Positions 1 through 6,022 of a DNA stretch of 6,938 bases are shown one piece after another. The DNA comes from Phycisphaerae bacterium. Lineage in GTDB: Bacteria; Planctomycetota; Phycisphaerae; UBA1845; UTPLA1. Below the pieces are notes generated by a model, which saw only the letters and a program-made list of their open reading frames with translations, was not told the DNA's origin and did no database searches. The first letter of the stretch is position 1. Each line of letters begins with the position of its first letter. Both the position numbers and the translations under genes were made by a program. The stretch covers positions 1 to 6,938 of the forward strand of contig JAJDEC010000173.1 of the NCBI GenBank assembly GCA_029259995.1, written 5' to 3'.

Positions 1-189
1 ATACATGAAGAACCAGGTATTGCCTTCGGATTGATCGAAGTCCATGCCGCAACGTTTGCAGTCGTCGTGCAGCGTATAGAAGGAGCGGAACAGATCGCCC
101 ACGCCGCATCGGGGGCACTTTCGCCGCAATGCTCGCTGAAGGAGTTGCCGGCGCGTCGGTCGCGGCGTTTGATCGGGAGAGAGACTCAC
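1..189 (-). CDS. DUF983 family zinc-ribbon membrane protein, N-terminal part
   Basis: This reading frame is open to the left edge, so only the first 63 residues are present. They hold two CxxC pairs (C25/C28 in KCPRCG and C44/C47 in CKRCG), then GNTWFFMY, where the first membrane helix of this family would begin. The spacing and the phrase CPRCGxGxLF match DUF983 proteins, which are short proteins with an N-terminal zinc ribbon and two membrane helices and have no settled function. The start is taken as GTG at 189. The frame upstream is open to a stop at 292-294 but has no ATG, GTG or TTG, and GTG gives the usual basic leader before the first CxxC. No good ribosome binding site is seen. TTG at 129 is the alternative. 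The family call is firm from the paired zinc ligands; the start is less sure. Confidence 0.8.
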   Translation of the reverse strand, partial: MSLSPDQTPRPTRRQLLQRALRRKCPRCGVGDLFRSFYTLHDDCKRCGMDFDQSEGNTWFFMY

Positions 190-274
190 ATTTGTCCCGG
201 GGTTGGATGGCGCGATTCTGAATCCCGGTCGTGGCGCCGCGTTGGCTCTGTAGGGAGACTCACGGGCGTCCCGA
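175..274. repeat. Two imperfect direct copies of a short GGGAG..ACTCAC..GTCCC element
   Basis: Copy A (175-200) and copy B (253-274) share the order GGGAG, ACTCAC, five variable bases, TCCCG. Copy A carries four extra bases (AGAG) after GGGAG. Each copy has ends GGGA and TCCC that could pair as a short hairpin. Copy A overlaps the proposed GTG start of the DUF983 gene. Their look recalls the palindromic element at 297-358, so they may be degraded relatives of a dispersed repeat family. That kinship is inference. Confidence 0.45.
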
Positions 275-296
275 TCACCAAATGATTCGAATCAGG

Positions 297-358
297 GGGG
301 AGTGCGGGCGAGACGCCCGCAAGTTGGGCTCCAGGCGGGCGAGACGCCCGCACTCCCC
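297..358. repeat. Double-hairpin palindromic (REP-like) element
   Basis: Two identical hairpins, each GCGGGCG-AGA-CGCCCGC (304-320 and 335-351), are placed head to head. The outer flanks make the whole element palindromic: the 14 bases at 297-310 are the exact reverse complement of 345-358 (GGGGAGTGCGGGCG against CGCCCGCACTCCCC). The centre between the hairpins is 321-334. This is the architecture of a dispersed REP/BIME-like element. It lies 37 bp past the clpS stop and upstream of the DUF983 gene on the same strand, so it may also end or stabilise the clpS transcript. There is no T-run, so it is not a classical intrinsic terminator. Confidence 0.75.
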
Positions 359-394
359 ACATTCTGTGCGCGTCAAAGAAAGCAAAGCCGCCAG

Positions 395-715
395 CTAGTC
401 TGCCGGCTCGATCGTGACGACGAGCGATTTCGAGCGGAGTTGCTCTTCATAAAGCTCGGCTCGCTCTCGATGGATCACGAGCAACAGGGAGAGACCGGAC
501 GAATCCGCCTCATCTGCTCGCGACTTGGCATCATCCCGATTCAACGGCGTCAGCTCAACGAGGGAATTGATCACATGCTGAATGCTGTTTCCGTCGTCGT
601 TGTGCAGGAGAACCTTGTACAGGGGCAAATGCCGCGGCTTCGTCTGGGCCGTCATGACGGCGGTCGCGTGCTCAAATTGTGAATTGGGGCCGTCTGTCTG
701 GTTCTTGTCAGGCAT
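395..715 (-). CDS. clpS: ATP-dependent Clp protease adaptor ClpS
   Basis: The 106-residue product matches ClpS in length and fold. A flexible polar N-terminus (1-28) is followed by LPLYKVLLHNDD, then the core ending in VVTIEPAD. ClpS binds proteins with destabilising N-terminal residues and hands them to ClpA (or ClpC) in the cytoplasm. The NDD motif (N39-D40-D41) lines up with E. coli N34-D35-D36, which contacts the substrate alpha-amine. A gap-free alignment from there puts D71 at the place of E. coli H66, A67 at M62, A70 at V65 and I45 at the gatekeeper M40, so the N-degron pocket is altered. ATG 715 is chosen because GGAG (726-729) sits 10 bases upstream and a good promoter lies just behind it. 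An upstream ATG at 793 in the same frame precedes that promoter and is unlikely. No clpA is adjacent. Confidence 0.88.
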   Translation of the reverse strand: MPDKNQTDGPNSQFEHATAVMTAQTKPRHLPLYKVLLHNDDGNSIQHVINSLVELTPLNRDDAKSRADEADSSGLSLLLVIHRERAELYEEQLRSKSLVVTIEPAD

Positions 716-751
716 TCTGCGGATACTCCATAACTGCGTTTGTCCGAGTGA

Positions 752-781
752 ATCATAGCATACCGGACCACGTCGTGTCGC
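752..781 (-). promoter_or_regulatory. Sigma70-like promoter of clpS
   Basis: On the minus strand the -10 box TATGAT (757-752) carries an extended TGC just before it. An 18-bp spacer separates it from GCGACA (781-776) as a -35 box with four of six consensus bases. Transcription would begin near 745, leaving a leader of about 30 bases with GGAG before ATG 715. This fits the short clpS start. Confidence 0.55.
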
Positions 782-827
782 GACAACCTGCATGTGGCGC
801 GTGACGGAATGCTCGCGCGTCCGGTAT
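760..827. promoter_or_regulatory. 9-bp inverted repeat linking the two divergent promoters
   Basis: ATACCGGAC (760-768) is the exact reverse complement of GTCCGGTAT (819-827). One arm lies in the spacer of the clpS promoter and the other runs into the TATAAT of the DUF58 promoter. Their centres are 59 bp apart, between five and six helical turns. The arrangement would suit a shared DNA-binding regulator or DNA loop, or it may reflect duplicated promoter DNA. Confidence 0.4.
776..785. promoter_or_regulatory. Perfect palindrome over the clpS -35 box, possible operator
   Basis: TGTCGCGACA is a perfect 10-bp palindrome covering the proposed -35 box of clpS and lying between the divergent promoters. 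Its size fits a small dimeric repressor, but a palindrome of this length can occur by chance in GC-rich DNA. Confidence 0.25.
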
Positions 828-830
828 AAT
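801..830 (+). promoter_or_regulatory. Sigma70-like promoter of the DUF58-BatA operon
   Basis: A perfect TATAAT (825-830) is preceded at 18 bp by GTGACG (801-806), which matches four of six bases of TTGACA. The start point would be near 837, giving a leader of about 79 bases before ATG 916. This is the best promoter in the window. It implies that the operon begins with the DUF58 gene. Confidence 0.65.
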
Positions 831-845
831 CATCGGTGAGTTTCC

Positions 846-869
846 GGCGGGTTCTGCACTGGGCCCGCC
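846..869 (+). other. GC hairpin in the leader of the DUF58-BatA transcript
   Basis: GGCGGG (846-851) pairs perfectly with CCCGCC (864-869) around a 12-base loop. It lies between the predicted transcription start and the ribosome binding site at 903-906. It has no T-run and so is not a terminator. It may stabilise the 5' end of the message or be incidental. Confidence 0.3.
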
Positions 870-915
870 TGTGGATCGGGCTGCGTGGCGAACGCGAGAC
901 GCGGAGAATACTGAC

Positions 916-1833
916 ATGGCCGAAATACCCGCGGCGCGTCCCGTGGCGACAAACAGCGAGCAATTGCTGGATCCGGACTTCCTGGCCCGGCTCGAGCAGC
1001 TCGAGATCGTGTCGCGCAAGATCCACGCCAGCCGTCAGAAGGGCGAGCGGAAGAGCAAGCGCAAGGGCGAATCCGCGGAATTCGCCGACTATCGCAACTA
1101 TGTCGTCGGCGACGATCTGCGGCACATCGACTGGAATATTTACGCCCGTCTCGATCGGCTTTTTCTCAAACTTTTTCTCGAAGAAGAGGATCTGAACGTC
1201 TCGATCATTCTGGACGTCTCGGGATCCATGGCCCACGGCAAGCCGCAGAAGGGGCTTTACGCGAAGCGCGTTGCGGCGGCGATGGCCTACATCGGTCTGT
1301 GTAATTACGACCGGGTGAATCTGTGTGCGTATAACGATCGCGTCGCGGATTTTCGCCAGGGGATGCGCGGCCGTCGGATGATGCCGCAGATCGTGAAATT
1401 TCTGGAAGAGATGCCGATCGAAGGCAAGAGCCATTTTGCGGCGGCGGCGCGACAGTTTGCGTTGCGCCAACGGCAGAAGGGCGTCGTGCTGATCCTCTCG
1501 GATTTCATGGACAAGGGCGGCTTCGAGGCGGGTTTTCGATACCTGATCGGTCGCAACATGGACATCTACATCCTGCAGATCCTGAGCCCGGAGGAAGTGA
1601 ATCCGGAACTGGCGGGCGATCTGAAGCTCGTTGACTGCGAGGACGAGGACATCGCGGAAGTGACGATCAGCAAGCCGCTGCTGGACAAGTACAAGGCGAA
1701 TCTTCAGGCGTACTGCGAGTCGATTCGTTCCTTCTGTACGCGGCGCGGCGCGTCGTATTATCTCGCCATCACGGATCATCCGTTTGAGGCGCTCGTGTTG
1801 AACTATCTGCGTCAGCGAGGTCTTGTGCGATGA
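916..1833 (+). CDS. DUF58 domain-containing protein (VWA-like fold)
   Basis: The 305-residue product has the DUF58 signature: EFADYRNYVVGDDLRHIDW at 55-73, then ARLDRLFLKLFLEEEDL. A VWA-like core follows with the metal-site motif D100-V-S102-G-S104 (LDVSGSM), and a second acidic loop ILSDF has D196. No membrane helix or signal peptide is visible, so it is probably cytosolic or peripheral. DUF58 proteins usually partner a MoxR-family AAA+ ATPase and VWA membrane proteins in a chaperone-like envelope or stress system; the exact client is not known. ATG 916 is chosen because GGAG (903-906) lies 9 bases upstream. An in-frame GTG at 871 has no such support. The gene heads an operon, and its TGA overlaps the next ATG. 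No MoxR gene is beside it. Confidence 0.88.
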   Translation: MAEIPAARPVATNSEQLLDPDFLARLEQLEIVSRKIHASRQKGERKSKRKGESAEFADYRNYVVGDDLRHIDWNIYARLDRLFLKLFLEEEDLNVSIILDVSGSMAHGKPQKGLYAKRVAAAMAYIGLCNYDRVNLCAYNDRVADFRQGMRGRRMMPQIVKFLEEMPIEGKSHFAAAARQFALRQRQKGVVLILSDFMDKGGFEAGFRYLIGRNMDIYILQILSPEEVNPELAGDLKLVDCEDEDIAEVTISKPLLDKYKANLQAYCESIRSFCTRRGASYYLAITDHPFEALVLNYLRQRGLVR

Positions 1834-3824
1834 GTTTTCTGACCTGGCCCGCGGCGCTGATGGCGGCGTCCATTTCGCTTCCGCTGTTGCTGTTGCTCTA
1901 CTTTTTGAAGTTGCGCCGCGTCGAGCGGACGATTTCGTCAACGCTCCTGTGGAAGAAGGCGGTTCAGGACCTTCAGGTCAATGCGCCCTTTCAGAGGCTG
2001 CGCAAGAATATCCTGCTGCTGCTTCAGTTTCTCCTGCTGGCGGCAGTCTTGCTTGCGATCGCCGGCCCCGTGACGAATTTCATCCGGCAGCCGGAGCGCA
2101 ACGTTGTTTTGCTGATCGATCAATCGGCGTCGATGAAGACAACGGAACCCGACGGCCGCACGCGCATCGAACATGCGCAGGAGGCGGCGCGGGATTTCAT
2201 AGAAAACCTGAATTCAGGTTCCAAGGCGATGGTCGTGGCGTTCTCGGATCGTGCCGAAGTGATCTGCACGTTTTCCAACGACAAGCGCCGGTTGCAGGAG
2301 CGCATCGATTCCATCGTGCCCAACGATGGCCGCAGCCGAATCGGCGAGGCGTTGCAACTGGCCGTTGCGTATTCCTCAAGCTTCATGGAGACGGGGGGCA
2401 CTGGCGGCGATTTCAATCCCGAGTCGCTTCAGATCGCGGACATCGAGTTGTTCAGCGACGGCCGGATTTCCGACGCCGCCGATGAGTTCGTCACGCGCGC
2501 CAAGATGATCCATCATGTGATCGGTCAGGCGACTGACAACGTCGGCATCACGGCGTTCGATGTGCGTCGCGAAATCGATCGGCCGGGCGTGATCTCCGTC
2601 TTCGCGCAGGTGCAGAATTTCGGCTCGAAGGAAGTCACGCTCGATGCGTCGATGTTTCTCGACGACAAGCTGAAGGATGTTCAGCAGATCACCTTGGGGC
2701 CGAATCGGGATGCGACGAGTCGACCGTCGAGCGGCGATGACGCCGCCGTATCCGGCCGCAACGTGCTCTTCGAGCCGTTCGATCACGATGCGGGCGGCGT
2801 CCTGTCCGTGAAGCTCAGTCGCAAGGACGACTTCATGGTCGACAACATCGTCACGGGGCCGATCGATCCTCCCCGATCGATTCGAATTCTGGTCGTGTGC
2901 GATGATCGCGAAACGGCGTACATGCTCGAGCGCGTATTTCGCGATGCCCTGGAGATCAACGATGTGACGCTCATGGCGGCGGCCAGCTACGACAATGCGA
3001 GCGAAGAAGAGATCGCCGTGGAAGGTCGTTCGGCCTTCGATCTCGTCGTCATCGCCAATCACGATACGAATCGACTGCTGCCCGGTAATTATCTGTTCTT
3101 CGGAGGTATTCCTCAGATCGATTCGTTGAGCGTCGATGGTGAGATCGACGAGAATTTTTTCGTGACATGGCGTGAAGGCCATCCACTGCTGCGTTATGTC
3201 GCGCTGGACAACGTCTACACGATCAAGTGGAAGCGCCTGAAACTTCCGCTCCACGCGGCGCGCCTCGTGGATGGCGAGGACTCGACGGCGATGGCGCTCA
3301 TCACGGACCCGGGGCATCGCTACGTCGTCGTCGCCTTTGATCTGCTCGAATCGAATTTTCGGATGCAGCCCGCGTTTCCGATCTTCATTCAGAATACCGT
3401 CGATTATCTCTCGGGCGGCGCCGTGACGGATGCGAGCAAGTTGATCGTGCCGGGAGACACGTTCAGCGTGCCGACGCCGCCGGGGGCGCAGACGATGACT
3501 GTCGTTCGCCCCGACGGCACGGAAGAAGAGATCGACGTGAATGAGCGGCATACCGTGACGTTCGGAAAGACGCGCCAAGTCGGCCCCTACCTCGCCAAAT
3601 TCGATGACGAAGCGTCGACCGTCGAGACGTATTGCGCAAACATTCTCGACGCGACGGAGTCGACGATTCGGCCGAACATGGCGCTGTCGATGGCGGGCGA
3701 GGCGATCGAGTCGGTCTCCGGCGACGTGGAAGTCAACGAACCGCTCTGGCCGTGGGCCGTCGGCCTCGCCCTCGTGCTGCTGCTCGTCGAATGGTGGATC
3801 TACAATCGGCGCGTCATGATCTGA
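1830..3824 (+). CDS. BatA-type VWA domain membrane protein
   Basis: The 664-residue product starts with a BatA/aerotolerance-type N-terminal region: helix 9-26, a basic loop with KLRRVER and RLRK, and helix 61-80. A VWA domain (about 90-232) follows with the metal-site motif D97-Q-S99-A-S101 (LLIDQSASM) and the LFSDGR loop (D210). Residues 350-525 (IRILVVCDDRETAYMLE, FDLVVIANHD, GNYLFFGGIP) resemble the amidotransferase-like fold often found in such proteins, but no nucleophile is evident. A last helix (638-658) ends in the basic tail NRRVMI. Positive charges place the loop and tail in the cytoplasm, so the VWA and middle domains should face the periplasm. The start overlaps the DUF58 stop as ATGA, suggesting translational coupling. 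The pair probably works as one complex. BatA is a family label, not a proven function. Confidence 0.85.
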   Translation: MSFLTWPAALMAASISLPLLLLLYFLKLRRVERTISSTLLWKKAVQDLQVNAPFQRLRKNILLLLQFLLLAAVLLAIAGPVTNFIRQPERNVVLLIDQSASMKTTEPDGRTRIEHAQEAARDFIENLNSGSKAMVVAFSDRAEVICTFSNDKRRLQERIDSIVPNDGRSRIGEALQLAVAYSSSFMETGGTGGDFNPESLQIADIELFSDGRISDAADEFVTRAKMIHHVIGQATDNVGITAFDVRREIDRPGVISVFAQVQNFGSKEVTLDASMFLDDKLKDVQQITLGPNRDATSRPSSGDDAAVSGRNVLFEPFDHDAGGVLSVKLSRKDDFMVDNIVTGPIDPPRSIRILVVCDDRETAYMLERVFRDALEINDVTLMAAASYDNASEEEIAVEGRSAFDLVVIANHDTNRLLPGNYLFFGGIPQIDSLSVDGEIDENFFVTWREGHPLLRYVALDNVYTIKWKRLKLPLHAARLVDGEDSTAMALITDPGHRYVVVAFDLLESNFRMQPAFPIFIQNTVDYLSGGAVTDASKLIVPGDTFSVPTPPGAQTMTVVRPDGTEEEIDVNERHTVTFGKTRQVGPYLAKFDDEASTVETYCANILDATESTIRPNMALSMAGEAIESVSGDVEVNEPLWPWAVGLALVLLLVEWWIYNRRVMI

Positions 3825-3830
3825 TGACGC
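3811..3830 (+). other. Stem-loop spanning the BatA stop codon
   Basis: GCGTCAT (3811-3817) pairs with ATGACGC (3824-3830) around a six-base loop that contains most of the TGA stop. It might slow termination or protect the 3' end of the message. Chance is also plausible, and there is no T-run. Confidence 0.3.
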
Positions 3831-3836
3831 ACTGAA

Positions 3837-3938
3837 ATCATTCGTCGAGGCAGGCCCGGAGATTGTATCATCGTGTGGAACCGGCTAATAGCCGGTTCGC
3901 CGCGCGCCTCTCAGGCTGAACCGCATGCAGCGAATGAT
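3837..3938. repeat. Nested inverted repeats around the convergent intergenic palindrome
   Basis: ATCATTCG (3837-3844) is the exact reverse complement of 3931-3938, and GAGGC (3847-3851) of 3906-3910. Both pairs flank the perfect palindrome at 3878-3898. Together they could make a long bulged cruciform of about 100 bp between the convergent gene ends. The outer arms are short and may be coincidental. Confidence 0.3.
3878..3898. terminator. Perfect 21-bp palindrome between convergent genes, possible bidirectional terminator or dispersed repeat
   Basis: GAACCGGCTA (3878-3887) is exactly mirrored by TAGCCGGTTC (3889-3898) around a single base. It lies 54 bp beyond the BatA stop on the plus strand and 66 bp beyond the radical SAM stop on the minus strand, the right place for a terminator serving both. 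No T-run follows on either strand, so a Rho-independent role is not proven. A dispersed palindromic repeat with an mRNA 3'-end role is equally likely. Confidence 0.5.
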
Positions 3939-3963
3939 CCTCCGTTTCAACTCAGGTCGAATC

Positions 3964-5694
3964 CTAGGCCGCATCATTGATCAACTGATCTGAGGTCTCC
4001 TGAGTCTTCTCAGCAACGTTACGATGTTCGGAATGAACGCTTCCGTTCGCTGTTTTGCGTCCGCTTGTTCGCACGCCGCTCATTCGCACGACAATGCCTT
4101 CCAGCATCCGCTCAAGCATCGTGTCGGGCTTGCCGCGCGCGATGCGCGACATCGTGCCGAAGACGCGCCAAGGTCGAATCAGAAACTGCGCCGAATAGAA
4201 CAGCGCCATGCCTCCCGTCGTGAATAATCGGATCGCCGTATCCCCGAAATGCTCCGACCAGGAATGCATGCCGGCGAACGAGTTGTAGACGTTGTTCTCC
4301 AGAAAGCGTTCGTAGGCCTCGCCGCGTGCCGGAATGCGCCCGGCGGCGCAGAGTTCTTCATGGAAGGCGCTGCCCGGGTACGGTACAAACGGGAAGACAG
4401 CGACGTCTCGCACGCCGGCGGCGGCCATTCGAAGGATATACCAGTAGCTTGCAAGGACATCGCGCTTGCGCTCGCCGGGGAATCCGACGACGATGTTTGC
4501 TTTCTGAAGCAGCCCGGCGCGCACGCTTGCGCGCATCGAGTCCAGCAGGTTGTCGAGCCGAACGCGCTTCTTGATGCGTTCGAGTGTTCGCTCCGAACCA
4601 CTTTCCGGCGCGTACGTCAGCGAACGGCATCCGGATGCGTACAGCGCGCGAACCACCTCTTCGTCGAGTGACTCCGATCGCGTGCCCGACGGCAGGTTCC
4701 ATGTGATTTCCAGTCTTTCCTCGATCAGACGTCTTGCAAACTCGAGAATCCAGTCCTTGCGGATAATCGCCGTCAGATCGTAGAACGAGAAGCTCTCCAC
4801 GCCGTAGGTCTTGACGAGCGATTTCATCTCATCGACGACATCGTTGACTTCGCGTATGTCCCAGCGCGTGCCCCACATCTGGGGGCTGGAGCAAAAGGCG
4901 CACTGAAACGGACATCCGCGCGACGCCAGGAGAGGCAGATTTCGAACACGGGCGACGCCGTGTCCGATGCCGCGGGAGAGATAATTCTCGATTGGCATAC
5001 CGCGCCAATCAGGCCAAGGCAATTCGCTGAGGATGCGTCTCCGGGCGCGCTTCGTCGTCCGATGTATGCTTCCTTCGTCGCTGCGAATCGCGACGCCGTC
5101 GACGGATGCAGGCGATCGTCCCGCCGCAAGGGCGTCGATGAGGTCTACCAGCGTGTCCTCACCTTCGCCAATCGCGCAGGCGACAATCCCGGGGCAACAT
5201 GCAAAACAGTAGTCCGGATCAGCCGAGACGTGTTCGCCGCCCAGAACGATCGGTACATCAGGAAAACGCTCTGCGATCGCGTTGATGACGCCCTTGTGAT
5301 ATGGCCACTCATTGGAAAACATACAGGAGACGCCGATGAATCCGACGTCCTCCGGGATTCGATCGATGATGCCTTGGACATCCAGTCCGTTGACATGAAG
5401 GCCCGAGCCCTCGATCGGCGTGAACGTGTCGGGCGCCTCGCCGAATGCATCGATTGCCGTGACGAGCCGACCACTTTTTCGAACGACGGCGGCAAGATAC
5501 GCCAGCGCGAGCGACGGCGCCCCCACGACGGTCGTGTAAGTAGTCTCCGGCAGGACGGTGGCAGGGCGAATCAGAGCGACTTGCTGTATGCGTTTGACGG
5601 GCTCGCGCGTCGTTGTGGCGGCAGCCTCGCCGATTCGGCCGGCTTGAATGACCGGCAGTGCGATTTTCAGAAAGCCTCCAGGCGAATCGTTCAT
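3964..5694 (-). CDS. B12-binding domain radical SAM protein
   Basis: The 576-residue product has an N-terminal Rossmann-like B12-binding region (about 35-190; PSLALAYLAAVVRKSG, GFIGVSCMFSNEW, PIVLGGEHVSADP, IGEGED). A radical SAM domain follows with the cluster motif C261-PFQ-C265-AF-C268 in SRGCPFQCAFC, then YAPESGSERTLERIKK and KANIVVGFPGE. Such enzymes use a [4Fe-4S] cluster and SAM, often with cobalamin, for methylation or ring chemistry, as in BchE- or hopanoid-methylase-like proteins. The substrate here cannot be named. The DxHxxG cobalamin motif was not seen. A hydrophobic stretch near 494-510 (GMALFYSAQFLIRPW) may touch the membrane, and the last 40 residues are polar and probably disordered. 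ATG 5694 is preferred over ATG 5853: the homologous region begins well after it, and the 159 bases between are full of hairpins. No strong ribosome binding site is seen at either start. Confidence 0.85.
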   Translation of the reverse strand: MNDSPGGFLKIALPVIQAGRIGEAAATTTREPVKRIQQVALIRPATVLPETTYTTVVGAPSLALAYLAAVVRKSGRLVTAIDAFGEAPDTFTPIEGSGLHVNGLDVQGIIDRIPEDVGFIGVSCMFSNEWPYHKGVINAIAERFPDVPIVLGGEHVSADPDYCFACCPGIVACAIGEGEDTLVDLIDALAAGRSPASVDGVAIRSDEGSIHRTTKRARRRILSELPWPDWRGMPIENYLSRGIGHGVARVRNLPLLASRGCPFQCAFCSSPQMWGTRWDIREVNDVVDEMKSLVKTYGVESFSFYDLTAIIRKDWILEFARRLIEERLEITWNLPSGTRSESLDEEVVRALYASGCRSLTYAPESGSERTLERIKKRVRLDNLLDSMRASVRAGLLQKANIVVGFPGERKRDVLASYWYILRMAAAGVRDVAVFPFVPYPGSAFHEELCAAGRIPARGEAYERFLENNVYNSFAGMHSWSEHFGDTAIRLFTTGGMALFYSAQFLIRPWRVFGTMSRIARGKPDTMLERMLEGIVVRMSGVRTSGRKTANGSVHSEHRNVAEKTQETSDQLINDAA

Positions 5695-5733
5695 AGCAGA
5701 ATTTGCCGATCTCAAGCAGTTAGCGTTCTTGTA

Positions 5734-5867
5734 GGTATCGGCATACCCGAAGATCGACGGGTACTCGCGCAGATATTGCGTCTGAGCAATCTGCGAGCCA
5801 ACTGACGATTCGAATTGCGCAAATCTTGGGCACAATTGCGCGAATTCTCGCATCCGTCCGGATTGCG
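5734..5867 (-). promoter_or_regulatory. Candidate structured RNA leader: array of four or five hairpins
   Basis: On the minus strand, ahead of the radical SAM ATG, the sequence folds into consecutive stems. H0 (5849-5867) is a 7-bp stem with one bulge and loop GGAC. H1 (5812-5847) pairs GAATT and GCGCAA with TTGCGC and AATTC, 11 bp with one bulged base. H2 (5768-5795) pairs CGCAG and ATTGC with GCAAT and CTGCG, 10 bp with a two-base bulge. H3 (5744-5763) pairs TACCCG with CGGGTA. H4 (5734-5747) pairs GGTAT with ATACC and shares bases with H3, so only one of the two can form. Such density, with exclusive alternatives next to a start codon, suggests a cis-regulatory RNA. The strand is inferred from proximity, since hairpins read the same on both. 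No known riboswitch family was recognised. Confidence 0.45.
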
Positions 5868-6004
5868 TGTATCGAATCAGAGCTGGTCATCCTGGCCGGG
5901 AAACGAGCCACTCGATTACGGAGCTTCCTGCCCTCGATTGACTTCTCGGACGCAGGAGAACGCGAGGACCCTGTGAATTGCCTGGGCGACCATGGGAACT
6001 TTGG

Positions 6005-6022
6005 CCGCCAATGGCGGTTTTT
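6005..6022 (+). terminator. Short intrinsic terminator-like hairpin
   Basis: CCGCC (6005-6009) pairs with GGCGG (6013-6017) around a three-base loop and is followed at once by TTTTT (6018-6022). On the plus strand this is a small Rho-independent terminator or attenuator. No plus-strand gene ends just before it, so it would act on a leader transcript or on read-through ahead of the glycosyltransferase gene. The stem is only five pairs, so its efficiency is doubtful. Confidence 0.35.

Noticed and set aside
302..682. Plus-strand open frame opposite clpS
   Set aside because: It begins inside the palindromic element and runs antisense to a well-supported ClpS; the product has no recognisable feature.
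716..793. Longer ClpS starting at ATG 793
   Set aside because: The extra residues fall on the predicted clpS promoter and are not part of the ClpS fold; ATG 715 has GGAG upstream.
871..915. GTG 871 as the start of the DUF58 protein
   Set aside because: It lies in the leader after a GC hairpin and lacks a ribosome binding site, whereas ATG 916 has GGAG at good spacing.
652..1941. Long minus-strand open frame opposite the DUF58 gene
   Set aside because: It is a shadow of GC-rich codon use in the DUF58 and BatA genes, Arg/His/Leu-rich and without any domain. The plus strand has clear motifs, a promoter and a ribosome binding site.
2376..3578. Long minus-strand open frame opposite the BatA gene
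   Set aside because: Its composition is typical of antisense shadow frames and no motif is visible. The plus-strand VWA protein explains the region.
5695..5853. 53-residue N-terminal extension of the radical SAM protein from ATG 5853
   Set aside because: The stretch is dominated by perfect hairpins, shows no resemblance to the B12-binding fold, and precedes the usual start of the domain. It is not fully excluded.
5868..6000. c-di-GMP (GEMM) or cobalamin riboswitch ahead of the divergent genes
   Set aside because: The conserved cores of these classes were looked for by eye on both strands and not found; only weak pairings occur here.
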